From Symbiodinium natans (taxonomy: Eukaryota; Sar; Dinophyceae; Suessiales; Symbiodiniaceae): a stretch of 60,315 nucleotides of DNA. Positions within the stretch are counted from its first letter, which is position 1. Every line of letters starts with the position of its first letter. The translations under genes were made by a program, and so were the position numbers. This document shows, piece by piece, positions 8,090-18,478 of this stretch. The stretch spans positions 167,501-227,815 of the forward strand of contig CAJNDS010000107.1 of NCBI GenBank assembly GCA_905221605.1. Reading direction: 5' to 3'. The notes beneath the pieces are model-generated. The model was not told where the DNA came from. It saw nothing but the letters and a program-made list of their open reading frames with translations, and did no database searches.

Positions 8090-10708
8090 TCAGTCTGTCG
8101 TTGTTTCCCCAGTTGTGGTAGGTGGCGGTGCCGTCGTAGTAGTGCCTCCCTCCGTCGCCGCGCCTGGTAGGGCATAGATAGACACCCCCGGTCCCACCGA
8201 TGAGCTGGTGGAGGGTGCCGGTGTGGCTGCGGTGGGCATGCCCGTTGACAATGGCAGTGCCGACGCCTTCCCTTCTGGTCCCACAAGGTGGGGTCGTGGT
8301 GCACTCGACGTTGCCGTTGGCGGTGGTGCCTTGGCCATGGGCAGGGTTGGTAGCGGGCTTGCATGAGGGGCAGGCGTTGCTGTTGTTGTTGTTGTTCCCG
8401 TTCCAGCCGTGGGCGGTGGACTGGGCATTGTTCCCAATGCAGTCGAGGCGACGGGTCCTGCAGGTCTGGTGGGCAGAGGTCCGACCGGTCGGGAGAAGAG
8501 ACTGATGTACATGTCATCCGGTTCGGTGTGCAGTGCCGGCGGCACTGGCGTGGGAGCGGGTGGACCGTCCTTCCCGATGGGCCGTATGATGCTGGGCGCT
8601 GTCGGTGGCATCTTGGAGGCTGCTGGTACGGCCATTGCACTGGTAAGGGGTGGTCCCAGTGTTGGCGGTGGGGGCCCGCCAGGTGCAGTCGGTGGCGGTG
8701 GTCCCGGTGGTGGGACAGGTGCCGTCGGGGCAGCCTCGGAGTCCGATTCGCTGGAGGATGGCGGTAGAGCCCATTGCCACCCGGGGGCCATCTTTTGAGT
8801 CCTTAGATCTGGTTCCAGGCATGGCGGCTGGCTTCTTGAGGCTACCTTGAGTCGTGTCCTTCCCAGGGCCGGCAGGCCGCTTGCACATCTTTTTCCCCAG
8901 GGCCGTAATGCGCTTGAATGGGCTGCGTCTATTGGAATATTGAGCCAGAGCGCTGACCCCGGATTGTGGTTGTTACTTCCTGCCAGATCCTGTGGCTTCA
9001 GTGACCGATCAAGCTGCTTGGGCACCCACGTGGAGCTCACGGCAGGTGGTGCGGTGGTGAGAGTGTCCACTTCGTCACCTAAAGGCGGCTGTCCGAGCAT
9101 ACAATGAAAGCACAGATACGGCCACATCATAACCTGGTGCATGGACAGTAAGCAGGAGGCCAACTGTGTGCCATGCGATACATGGGCCAATCCCCTGAGT
9201 CGGGCTGCACACTGGAGCATGCAGATCGAGCCAACGGGCGTAAGGATGTGCACAGGTTCGAGCTCATGTTGCTCAGCACTGTAGGCACCGCAGCCGCCAG
9301 CACGGGTTTTTAGGCATGGTATGGTGCCACTGCAGTTTTCCTGCACGGGGAGCTCGAGCGGACAATGGATTGGGGTGCAGCTAGTCACCATGCTCTTCAG
9401 GCCACTCACATGTTGGTGCATATAGGAACCTCGTACTAGTGTGGGCATATTATGAGTGGCATTGCTTGGGTACGCCATAATGTTGAATCGGCTGGGTGAA
9501 CATGGTATGGGCAGCTGATGAAAGATGCGGCCACTCACATTGGCTCGCAGACCTCGGCATGGCTTGCTCACTTCCACAGGCTTCCATGGACAGGTGCATA
9601 GGCTCAGGTTTTGGCAGGCGCGGTGAGCCCGCTGCCCTCGCCCACGATATGCAAAAGTTCCTGGCCAGGGGACAGTCCCGATTGTGCAAGTTCCTGCGTG
9701 AACAGCGTGTCCCACTGCAGGAGGGTAACCGTTAACAAACGCTGCATGCATGAGGCATGGGGCTGTATGCTGGAGTGTGTGGTTTCTCTCTGTAAGCAAA
9801 CCTAACCTTCCAAGGGCAGGACCGGCGTGGTGAACCCACAGTCCGGGGATCAGTGAGGCTATCCTTGGCAAAAGGGGTCGAGGGCACGAATCGTCCATCT
9901 GAAGGGATTGGGCTTTCGCTTCTGCACACGTTGACGCCCAGCAAAGGGATTGGGGCTCCAGGCAGCAGGTTGTCGCCTTGTGCTCTGAACCTTTGCAAGA
10001 CCAGCACTGGCTACGTGCACAGTACGAATGCATGCGTAGTCTCGGCTGTTGGCAGGCGCGGTGATCCCGCAGCCCTCGCCCACACTGCTGTGTTGCACCT
10101 GTCAAGTGAGAGTCGCTGGGGTTCCAAGCACGTGCTGGGGTGAGGAGGTAAATATCCGGAATGTCAGTAGGGGGATGATAGGTGACTCTTAGGTGGATGG
10201 AGTGGAGGTGCCGCTTATTGGGTCTGAGTTGTCGGCCGGCGTGGCGACCCCACTGCCGTCGATCTGCTAGGTGCCACCTGGAGTGATTACCGGCAGCCAT
10301 CGGTACTGGACTGCCCTTTGCACTGCTAGCACTTATGTGGCTGCGTAGGCACTGTCGGAATTGTGGCTTCTGAAGGGTGAGCCATAGCATGAGGCCGTGA
10401 CCTTTGTTCTCCTTGTTATCGGAGCTGGATGCTGCGTTCGCGTCTTCGCTGTCTGGGCCATCATCTTCCTGGTGTACTGGAGGCATCGTCCGGCAAGGGG
10501 GCGCGGTCAGAGGCTGCCGTTGGGCATTATGATGCTGCCGGATCCTGGCGACCGCCGCCTCCACTCTCTCCAGGGGACCGTTGCTGCTGGCTGACGTTGA
10601 GCATCCGTGTCCAGCTTCTGCATCTCCTCGTCGTATGGCCTCCTCGTGGCTGCTGAGGGCCTGCAGGGCAATCTCCAGGTCTGCCAGCGGCGCCTCTCCA
10701 ATGTTCAT
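8090..10708 (-). CDS. LINE ORF1: gag-like protein with CCHC zinc knuckle and proline-rich tail
   Basis: 872 codons from ATG 10706-10708, which overlaps the ORF0 stop as ATGA; the open frame extends a little further upstream, but only to a GTG at 10,777. Near residue 235 (bases about 9,965-10,006) there is a zinc knuckle, CWSCKGSEHKATTC, which fits CX2CX4HX4C exactly. Such knuckles in LINE ORF1 and retroviral Gag proteins bind RNA. The early part (MNIGEAPLADLEIALQALS) is acidic and helical. The last 200 residues are low complexity: runs of proline with S, T and A, ending in a TTT-rich tail. It probably coats element RNA to form the ribonucleoprotein. The section between about 8,900 and 9,700 is cysteine- and histidine-rich and its reading as protein is less certain. 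It ends with TGA at 8090-8092. Confidence 0.8.
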   Translation of the reverse strand: MNIGEAPLADLEIALQALSSHEEAIRRGDAEAGHGCSTSASSNGPLERVEAAVARIRQHHNAQRQPLTAPPCRTMPPVHQEDDGPDSEDANAASSSDNKENKGHGLMLWLTLQKPQFRQCLRSHISASSAKGSPVPMAAGNHSRWHLADRRQWGRHAGRQLRPNKRHLHSIHLRVTYHPPTDIPDIYLLTPARAWNPSDSHLTGATQQCGRGLRDHRACQQPRLRMHSYCARSQCWSCKGSEHKATTCCLEPQSLCWASTCAEAKAQSLQMDDSCPRPLLPRIASLIPGLWVHHAGPALGRLGLLTERNHTLQHTAPCLMHAAFVNGYPPAVGHAVHAGTCTIGTVPWPGTFAYRGRGQRAHRACQNLSLCTCPWKPVEVSKPCRGLRANVSGRIFHQLPIPCSPSRFNIMAYPSNATHNMPTLVRGSYMHQHVSGLKSMVTSCTPIHCPLELPVQENCSGTIPCLKTRAGGCGAYSAEQHELEPVHILTPVGSICMLQCAARLRGLAHVSHGTQLASCLLSMHQVMMWPYLCFHCMLGQPPLGDEVDTLTTAPPAVSSTWVPKQLDRSLKPQDLAGSNNHNPGSALWLNIPIDAAHSSALRPWGKRCASGLPALGRTRLKVASRSQPPCLEPDLRTQKMAPGWQWALPPSSSESDSEAAPTAPVPPPGPPPPTAPGGPPPPTLGPPLTSAMAVPAASKMPPTAPSIIRPIGKDGPPAPTPVPPALHTEPDDMYISLFSRPVGPLPTRPAGPVASTALGTMPSPPPTAGTGTTTTTATPAPHASPLPTLPMAKAPPPTATSSAPRPHLVGPEGKASALPLSTGMPTAATPAPSTSSSVGPGVSIYALPGAATEGGTTTTAPPPTTTGETTTD
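10705..10708 (-). promoter_or_regulatory. ATGA stop-start overlap between ORF0 and ORF1
   Basis: On the minus strand the bases read CGATGAAC: TGA ends ORF0 and ATG, one base earlier, starts MNIGEAPLADLE in the ORF1 frame. Such overlaps are used for termination-reinitiation in some LINEs and RNA viruses. Here it is an inference from position only. Confidence 0.6.
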
Positions 10709-11196
10709 CGTCTCGCCTGCAGGAAGAATCCCCAATCCTGTAGAACCTGCGTGGCTTTGTCCCCCATCATCCGGCACAGCCCCTGATACGCTTGATTCCC
10801 ACCAAGCTGGTGCAGGGCCTCGTCAATTGCCGCCATGAGCTGAAAAGGCTGAAGGCCATCGTGAAGCATGCCTTGCAGGAACAGGGCCACACGAATCACC
10901 GCATCATCGAGCTCATTTGGGCACCATGTGACGGTGTTCTCGAGCGATTGGAAGAGGCCGCATAGTGCCTGACTAGGCTCTTGGAGCACTTCGAGCGGCA
11001 CTACGTTGGGTGACCATGTTGGCTGGCCTTCACTCCAATACCATGTCGCCCCTTCGTGTTCCTCAAAGGGATCAGTGCCGTTGGAGGCCTCATCCTCATC
11101 GGGCTCCATGACGGCTGCAGGCGCCTTGTCTGCGTGGCTTCCTGAGGCAGTGGCGCTCTCCGACATGAGCGGTGCCTCTTCCTCCTCCATGATCAT
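10705..11196 (-). CDS. LINE ORF0: acidic small protein upstream of ORF1
   Basis: ATG at 11194-11196 (MIMEEEEAPLMSES), 163 aa, TGA at 10705-10707. The open frame continues upstream to a TTG at 11,328 without an earlier ATG, so the true start may lie upstream or in another exon. The protein is rich in D and E at the N-terminus and then turns into regular amphipathic helices with L, A and Q (for example NELDDAVIRVALFLQGML). No known domain was recognised. It is one frame off ORF1, and its stop shares bases with the ORF1 start codon, which suggests coupled translation. An alternative is that ORF0 and ORF1 are one protein broken by a one-base indel or joined by frameshifting; no canonical slippery heptamer was seen in the overlap. 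Confidence 0.65.
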   Translation of the reverse strand: MIMEEEEAPLMSESATASGSHADKAPAAVMEPDEDEASNGTDPFEEHEGATWYWSEGQPTWSPNVVPLEVLQEPSQALCGLFQSLENTVTWCPNELDDAVIRVALFLQGMLHDGLQPFQLMAAIDEALHQLGGNQAYQGLCRMMGDKATQVLQDWGFFLQARR

Positions 11197-11328
11197 GGCG
11201 TCTTCCTCACTTCCCTGAGCGATGGCTTCCGTACCCTTTTGGGCGCACCATACGTCCACGGCAGAAGCAGCCACAGGATGCACACGATGGGCCACAGCGC
11301 ACGCACCATGATTGAGCACGCCTAGCAA

Positions 11329-12111
11329 GCGTCGAAGGGGGGTCCCGGTTAAAAGCGAGCCAGTTTGGGGCCACAGGCACGGTTAACCCCTACACAAAAA
11401 CCCCACTCAGGTTTGAGCCGATAAGCCTTATTCACGAAAAGTCACGATTCATGATAAGTCAAGATCACTCTCACTGCACATCAATGTTGCGACTCGGTTT
11501 GTGTGCGACGCCTACGTTGAGAAGTTTACTAACAAAAAAGAAAATTGCCAAATTCTTCCTTTGACTGCTTAGTGTAGGCCTTGTTCCATCCGGGGCTCTC
11601 TTCAAGCCTCTCAGGGCAATGTCCCGAAGGACAAGTCAAGGGATACGGGCTCTTATGTCCCGCGGTGATGGCGCCCAAGAGGGAAGGCCATGCCAATTCA
11701 CACTTGACACCGAGCAATCTCGGAATGAGTTGCGTGTCTGGTATGCACTCCATCAGGGAGATCAAGAAAATCAAAATGTTCAGCGAGGCTTTCAATAGGC
11801 TCATGTTATTTGATTAGGTATGGCAATCCAAGTTGCGTGAAAGCCAAGGCACTTTCATCCCGAATATCCAAGGCACATTAAATGATTCACGGCTGAATAC
11901 AATTCGGAGTTGAGGGTAAATGATGTCACAAGCATGATTGGTGGATCGGGTCCAGTCCACTTGAAGCAGGTACACGAAGATGGCCAGTCTTAGCTTCCCT
12001 CTTAGGTGCAAGCAATAGGAAAGAGCCAATACGAGCAGCAGGGGAGCGTGGCTCTTGCATCCTACCACACTCAACGAAGGTGTGGATGCACCCTTTGATA
12101 CTCGGGTTGCC
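11329..12111. other. Region upstream of the LINE, no gene seen
   Basis: It should contain the 5' end of the LINE (5' UTR and promoter), but no boundary, A-rich tract or target-site duplication could be recognised. ORFs here are short and not protein-like. Confidence 0.5.
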
Positions 12112-12599
<488 letters not shown>

Positions 12600-15423
12600 T
12601 CCACTCTTTCGGGTCCGCCAAGCGATCCTGGCAAGCCTAACCCCAAGCCCTAAACCCTGAACGTTGGAGGTCGCGGCACAGCTCAAAGACGAACTCCGTC
12701 GGCTCCAGGCCAGGTGGGGTGAGTGCGAGCAGTCGTGCAGAGACGACTGAGCATGCGCTAAGTGCTGAAGACGCGTCAAGTTGAAGCGTCCCAAGCAGCG
12801 CGAGATGTGTCCCAGAGTGAACTGATCGACATGCTTCTTACCCTGCTGTGTTGCCCATGACAGCATTTTCAAGCCTGGTGTCAACTCAGCAGAAGGGCCG
12901 CGAGCTCAGGCCGGATGAATGGCAAGGTGGTCGAAGAAGGCGCCAAAGACTTACAGCCGGAGATTCGCAGAAGCTCGAAATTCCTGCGTTGGCAAGATTG
13001 AAACTGAGCGGATGTCTCTCTCAATTAACATGGGCGTCCTCTTTTCCTTGTCTTGCAACTAAATGAATCTGCTTCCGAGAGCCCAAAGCACTCAAGCCAC
13101 AGCTCTGGATTTCGGGTTAGATTGAAATTCTAGAGTTTGGCGTTTCTCCTCCCCGCCGTTGTTCAGGCTGAGGACTTAGGTTCAAGGCTTAGGGTTTCCC
13201 CTCCCTTCCCCCGTGGTTCGTTGACAGTGGGTGGAGACACAGAAAGGGCACCGAAGCTCGTACTTGCCTAAAAGATGCCAGGAGGAAAGATAATCGCACA
13301 GGCCCCTTTTGCTCCTGTTGTTCGTCAGTAGTGCCCTTTCCTCCATCCCCATCCCGAGCCCAAACCCTCAAACCTTCAAGCGCCTCGAACGGCGGGCCTG
13401 AGAGCGACAAGCGAGTCAGGGGCACAACGTCACCGACAGCACACAGCTTACACAGAAATGATGGACAGTTCATGCCCTGTTGGCATGTGCGGCCTGCCGC
13501 GATGACGGTATAATTCAAAACCACATACAAGGATTGCCGGGGTGCCAGTATCTTTCCCATGTTCAGCCGCAGAAAAGTGTCAGAGCAATTTCCAATGGCA
13601 CGCTGACCGTCAGTGCGGAATACACTGTCTGGAAGTCTGGAAAGTGTGTCGCAGTTTCGCCGCAGGGAGTTGAGTTGTTGCAATCACCAAGTTGAGACGC
13701 GGCGTCTTTGTCAGAAGGGCCTGCCGAAGCAAGCTGAATCTTCCGTGCACGCTTGAAGTCTGGCAGCTCTGGAGGCTTGAGCGTCGAGGGCACCTTGGAA
13801 AGCAAACAAGTTCCATCTGAGATGCCCTTGATCTGAGCCTCTGTCTGTGGGCGTGTGTGCATTATGCGCGTCATTGCAAACCTAGCGCTTCCAGGCTGCA
13901 AAAGGGCCTGGTGAGCGTGGCGGTGCTGGGAACTCAGTCAACGTAAGCTCTCGAAGATGACTCTTGGGGCATCGCAACATGCAACTTCTCACGTAAGGTC
14001 TTGAACAAGAGCTGTTTAGTGTGGCCCAACGCCCCAACAGTCCCGAAAATGACTCAAGCCCAAAGCTCAAGGCAGCAAGCTCTCCTCCCCAGCAGTGGAT
14101 CGCTTTGCAAGTTTCTGTATCAGGTCGCTGGAGATCTTCAGAGGTGGAGGCTCAGTGGTGACTTGTTGGCATGACAGTTCGGAGAGTTTGAGACCAGGTT
14201 TCTCCCAAAGACTTAAAAAGTATCAGGGGTGTGAAAGTGTAGTCTGAGCTTACCAGCTTACCTGAGGCTCCAGGCGGTGATCGAAGGTCACATCGAGCGG
14301 TGCAAGCGAGTCTCTCGCCGGACGAAGCTCGTCAAGTGGACCAAGGGCTGCTGTTCAGCAGCTTTTCAGCGACGAATCAGGCGTTGTCAGCCGCTGTCAC
14401 GCGCTGTCCCAGTGGTAAGCTCGAAGGCTGAGAAAATCTCGCCCCCGCGAGCTAGCATCTGGAGGAGGCAGCACGTCCAAAACGGTTCATGCAGTGTTAT
14501 CCTGGGAAGGAGGTTCTGTTAGAGGCGTTTTCGAGTTGCAGTTGTTCGACGACTGTCGAGCCGTGTGGCACTTTAGCACTTCATCTCGCCCTTCTGCAAC
14601 CTCTTGCAAGTTGCCTGCAAGTTGCCTGCAAGTCTGGCTTTCCCCAAAGCACCACGCAGGCGCCCAGGAACCTTTGAGCGTCATGCGTCGCAACATCGTT
14701 TTGCTATACTTTGGTATCATCCTAGTGTGTGTTTCTTACGATTTTGCGAGTGTCTTCTTTATTGTTCGTGGAATCCGTTGTATCTACAACAGAATTTCCG
14801 GATTCCTTTTGAATTGACAGGGCCCCTTTTACATCTCAAGTGGGATTCTTATGATTTCTTTCAGAGTCCCGAAACCCGGTGAAGCTTCCACGGGATGTTT
14901 TAGTTCTAGAAGATTTCATCAAGAATCCCGGTTACTACATCCTCATTTGGGTTCCTGTTTGCAGTGAATTCTGTAGAGGAAAACGGAAAGATGCAAACTC
15001 TCGGGAGTCCAGGAATCCAGCAGCCAGGAATCCTCCTTCATGTCGCAAGAACTCAGGATCGCTGTAGAAATTCTGAGTAGGGTATCAGGAATCGCTGTAG
15101 GAAGGAAGCTGAGCATCCCTACTTGAAGTTTTCTCACTCGCAGCCTGTGTGAACCTGTAGTTGGCTGAGGAGGCCATGGTTTCAGTGCCTTTTGAACTTC
15201 ATTGTTAGAGGACAGCATGGTGCCCGGCCAGCTACAGTGCCCGAGAAGCGCGCATCGATTTTTCAAGCTTGAGCCTAGAGTCACAGCAGCATTTCGGGTC
15301 GCAGAAGGATGAGTGTGATTCTTTATACGCTGAATCAGGCAGGGTCATCATCCATTCGGATTCCCCACACCGGGAAGCATTGATGGTCCTCCTTGCACTG
15401 GCAGAGTTCAGCCGCTGTACCAC
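12600..15423. other. 2.8 kb without a supportable gene
   Basis: Only short overlapping ORFs are found. Around 14,600-14,650 the motif GCAAGTTGCCT is repeated in tandem. A 45-codon hydrophobic frame begins with ATG at about 14,682, but nothing else supports it. The 5' UTR or upstream exons of the ankyrin gene may lie near 15,300-15,420. Confidence 0.5.
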
Positions 15424-17601
15424 ATGGAGTTGGTTCGGCCGCTTTTAACGTGTTGTTCTGAAGCTCTCCATTCGTGTTGGCCTTTCATAAGAGTGATTCG
15501 AAGGCATGGCTCCCTTTCCCAGACCCGGACGAAATGGAAGTTAAAGACGCTACCTTTGCAGACGGACGAGTTGGAAGATGCCTTCGACTTGAGTGATCCT
15601 GACATAGATCAGCATCTACGTGATGCAAGCTATCCATGGGAAGACTCTCATGGCAGGCGTTGTCCGATCGTTCTTAGTGTCCGCTTCGGCTCTCACGACT
15701 ATTGTGCGAGCTCTCAGGCAAAGATAGAAGGTTACGAGCAGGGCCACGGAGATTCAAGTGACGAGGCATTCTTCCCTGCTGTGCGGGCGGAGGCAGCCCT
15801 AACCATGAACGATAGATTTGGCAATAGTTATCAAGAAAGTGGTGGACATGTTTACTACCCAAACAAATTCAACAAGCTCTTCTGTGTCGTACAAGAATGC
15901 GGGCACTGGTGTCGGGGTCAATGCCGGGAAGATGTTTCCGCAAAACCAACCAACAAGGACTGCTGGGCCGCATCCTTTCGCTGGCATTTGGCAGGCGGGG
16001 ACGGGGACCGGAATAGGGCGCCACCCATCATGCTTCAGGTCATTGAAGAGACTGGGCACTTGGGCCCAGGGCAAGAAGAAGAGATCGCAATGGCAAAAGA
16101 TCTTGGCATTCCAATTTTCCTGGCACAGATAGGATGGCGGAATGGGAGACAGAGGATCGTGTTCTTCAAAAGCGAAGAGCAGCCACAGCCATTCTTGACT
16201 CGCAGGCTCAAGTTCCAGCGATTCCTGCTACACTGGGCTTCCCGTCGAGGCCATTCCTGGCTTGTGCGCTGCCTCCTCGCAAGTGGTTTGGACGGTGCGC
16301 AGCAAATCGACGACGATGGATGGGCTGCGGCACATGTTGCAGCATATCACGGACACGTCGCAGTTCTCAGTGAGCTGGGCTCGGGAAAGGTAGACCTATG
16401 TGGCAGAAGCAACATCGGCCAAACCCCTGTCCTTGTTGCAGCCCAATGCGGCTGCGAGCCTGCACTCCATGTTCTACACCGTTTCGGTGCTGACCTCTCC
16501 GTGCAGGATGACTGCCGCAGGACCGCGGTACATTATGCTGCCTTTCGTGGACACCTGAAGGTCTTGCACGCGCTCTACAGCTACGGGGTGTCCCTCTCTG
16601 CAGCTGATGATCAAGGGCGGACAGCGGCCCATTGTGCAGCTTTTCACGGCTGTGATTTCCTTTTGGGGGAGTTGCTCGCAATGAAAGTGGATCTAAATGC
16701 GCGCGATGCTCGGGGCCAGACTCCGGCGCACTGGGCAGCCATCAACGGCTGCAAAGGCGTACTCGAGAAGCTTCACAACTTGCAGGTTGACCTCAAAAGG
16801 CCCGATTCCATGGGTCGGGCTCCTGTGCATTTTGCTGCGGCAAATGGGCACGTTGAGGTGTTCGAGATCCTGAAGCAAGCTGGCACCAGTCTTGAGGTTC
16901 GGGATGACTTGGGCCAGATGCCAGCACATTTTGCGGCCAAGCATGGAAGACAGGCGGTCCTGAAGGAGCTACACCAAAGAGGCGCTCGCATAGACCTTTC
17001 GGACCGCATGGGCCTGCGCCCGTTCCACCTTGCAGCACAACATGGACATCGACCAGCTTTGGCCCAGCTTGTCGAGGCTGCTAGAGAGATCTTTGCGAAC
17101 TCTGACGTGTTGTTCTTTGTTATGTGTGGAGATTGTGATGGCAGGACCCCGGCTCATCTGGCTGCCAAGTGCGAGCGAGCTGAGATTCTGTCTTTTTTGT
17201 ATGAGTTGAAAGCTGACCTCGGCGTGACAGACAAGAAAGGCTTTACCCCAGCACACGATGCAGCTGCAAATGGTCACGACCAGATTCTTCGACAGCTGCT
17301 GCACTTCGGAGTTGACCTGAACAAGAAGGACCATGCCGGGCAAAGCCCCTTGCTCCGCGCAGTTGCTGGGCAACTCCCGAGAAGGCAGGTGCTGGAAGTC
17401 TTGGCCGAAAGTGGGGAAGGAGCCGACCTCAATGAAGCTGCGAAGATGGCCCACGCAAGGGGTCAGCGGCAAGTACTCCAATGGCTCCTTGAGCTGCGTG
17501 CTGACCCAGCTGTTTGCGATCCCAAGCAGAGCCCTTTCCATGTGGCCATTCATGGACATCAAGCTCAGGGCTTCGTCCCTGCACCAGCAGATGCAACTTG
17601 A
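15424..17601 (+). CDS. Ankyrin-repeat protein, 725 aa, single exon
   Basis: ATG at 15,424, TGA at 17,599-17,601. Residues 1-270 show no known domain; the N-terminal quarter could include unspliced or misassigned sequence. From about residue 270 there is a half repeat (FLLHWASRRGHSWLVRCLL) followed by about twelve ankyrin repeats with a 33-residue period, each with the TPxHxAAxxGH-type core: GQTPVLVAAQCG, RTAVHYAAFRGH, RTAAHCAAFHGC, GQTPAHWAAINGC, RAPVHFAAANGH, GQMPAHFAAKHG, GRTPAHLAAKC, GFTPAHDAAANGH. The repeat near residues 520-560 carries an insertion with VLFFVMC. The last repeats are degenerate. Ankyrin stacks bind other proteins; no catalytic domain is attached, so the partner is unknown. 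A long uninterrupted repeat ORF fits a retroposed or intron-poor dinoflagellate gene. The repeats are certain; the start codon is less so. Confidence 0.85.
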   Translation: MELVRPLLTCCSEALHSCWPFIRVIRRHGSLSQTRTKWKLKTLPLQTDELEDAFDLSDPDIDQHLRDASYPWEDSHGRRCPIVLSVRFGSHDYCASSQAKIEGYEQGHGDSSDEAFFPAVRAEAALTMNDRFGNSYQESGGHVYYPNKFNKLFCVVQECGHWCRGQCREDVSAKPTNKDCWAASFRWHLAGGDGDRNRAPPIMLQVIEETGHLGPGQEEEIAMAKDLGIPIFLAQIGWRNGRQRIVFFKSEEQPQPFLTRRLKFQRFLLHWASRRGHSWLVRCLLASGLDGAQQIDDDGWAAAHVAAYHGHVAVLSELGSGKVDLCGRSNIGQTPVLVAAQCGCEPALHVLHRFGADLSVQDDCRRTAVHYAAFRGHLKVLHALYSYGVSLSAADDQGRTAAHCAAFHGCDFLLGELLAMKVDLNARDARGQTPAHWAAINGCKGVLEKLHNLQVDLKRPDSMGRAPVHFAAANGHVEVFEILKQAGTSLEVRDDLGQMPAHFAAKHGRQAVLKELHQRGARIDLSDRMGLRPFHLAAQHGHRPALAQLVEAAREIFANSDVLFFVMCGDCDGRTPAHLAAKCERAEILSFLYELKADLGVTDKKGFTPAHDAAANGHDQILRQLLHFGVDLNKKDHAGQSPLLRAVAGQLPRRQVLEVLAESGEGADLNEAAKMAHARGQRQVLQWLLELRADPAVCDPKQSPFHVAIHGHQAQGFVPAPADAT

Positions 17602-18478
17602 ATGCATCTTTCTTTCTTCCGCTTGTCTTAAGGTTGCTTTGCGCCCAGAATCGGTAGAGTCTGCTGTCTCGCCTGTCTCGCGAGGTGCCCGACAATCCCA
17701 TGCGACGTGAGGAGTGACGCATGGGGCAAGTCGGGATGGGGACTTGGAGTGAGCTGTACGCCCTGGTATCTCGGGGGTGCGTTGTGTGGGAGTTTTTTGC
17801 TAAGCGGTGCAAGTTGGGGGTCACAATATGGGGTGCAATCTCGACCGGATCGTTCCAGGACCCGAGAAGACAGAGCCCCCAAGCGAGAGAGCTGTTCAGG
17901 ACGGGTCTCGAGTCTGCACCGTGGGGGAGTCACAGATACACGTTTTACCTTTTCTAGGCCTGGAAGTGCCCTGTGGAATCTGCCAATGTCCAACGACTTT
18001 TTTTTTCATCGCTCCGCTGCAGGACTCAGGCTTCCCATGCTTCCGATGCCGAGGCGCGCAGCATGCAGCCTGGGTTTAGGTGGGAGGTCCTTCTTAAGAG
18101 GCCATAAAAATTGAAGCACAGGGGATCCAGATTGGGAGGGACCGCCCTTACTCGGAATGGCCTAAAGTCGAAAAGCTCTGCGCCTATTTTGAACGCCCTT
18201 CGACGCTCGAGCCTCCGTGCATCCCAAAAAACTTGCAGAAGCACTTCGAGTCCCCTCACCCCTTGTAGCACATCGGCTTCTACGCGTCGAATGGTGGGGA
18301 TGGGTGGGCTTTGACAGTCCCCCACTTTGCCACTCAAGGCCCTGCACCCCGAAACACCTGCGCCAAAACAAGTGGTCAGTGCTCCATATAGGGTTTAGGG
18401 GGGTTTAGGGCTCAGGGTTGTCCCCAAAGAAGGTGATCAAGAAGGGGGGGGGGGGGCTCGCGTGGCAGGACGTTGCAG
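17602..18478. other. Intergenic region with a telomere-like patch
   Basis: No coding exon recognised. At 18,388-18,420 GGGTTTAGG-type heptamers appear in a row with variants. A run of 13 G lies at about 18,444-18,456, just before the ZU5 exon, and could be part of an intron end. Confidence 0.6.

Larger units (their letters stand above)
1..11328 (-). mobile_element. Giant LINE-type (non-LTR) retrotransposon, 3' end outside the window
   Basis: Minus-strand element read from high to low coordinates: ORF0, ORF1 with CCHC knuckle, a middle ORF, then ORF2 with APE-like endonuclease, reverse transcriptase and C-terminal zinc fingers. This order (gag-like, then EN-RT) is that of APE-type non-LTR elements. 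No LTR, integrase or protease motif was seen. At more than 11.3 kb it is unusually long for a LINE, which are commonly 4-8 kb. Only three stop codons interrupt a single frame over about 10.7 kb and the catalytic motifs are intact, so it is either young or still under selection. The 5' boundary is not defined; it lies somewhere above 11,328. The 3' UTR, tail and target-site duplication are outside the window. Confidence 0.93.

Noticed and set aside
8074-8905. Overlapping plus- and minus-strand ORFs of 60-190 codons at 8.1-8.9 kb
   Set aside because: Shadows of the proline-rich tail of LINE ORF1, whose GC-rich repeats keep other frames open.
14682-14817. 45-codon hydrophobic peptide starting MRRNIVLLYFG
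   Set aside because: Might be a membrane peptide, but there is no splice border, neighbour or repeat of it to support translation.
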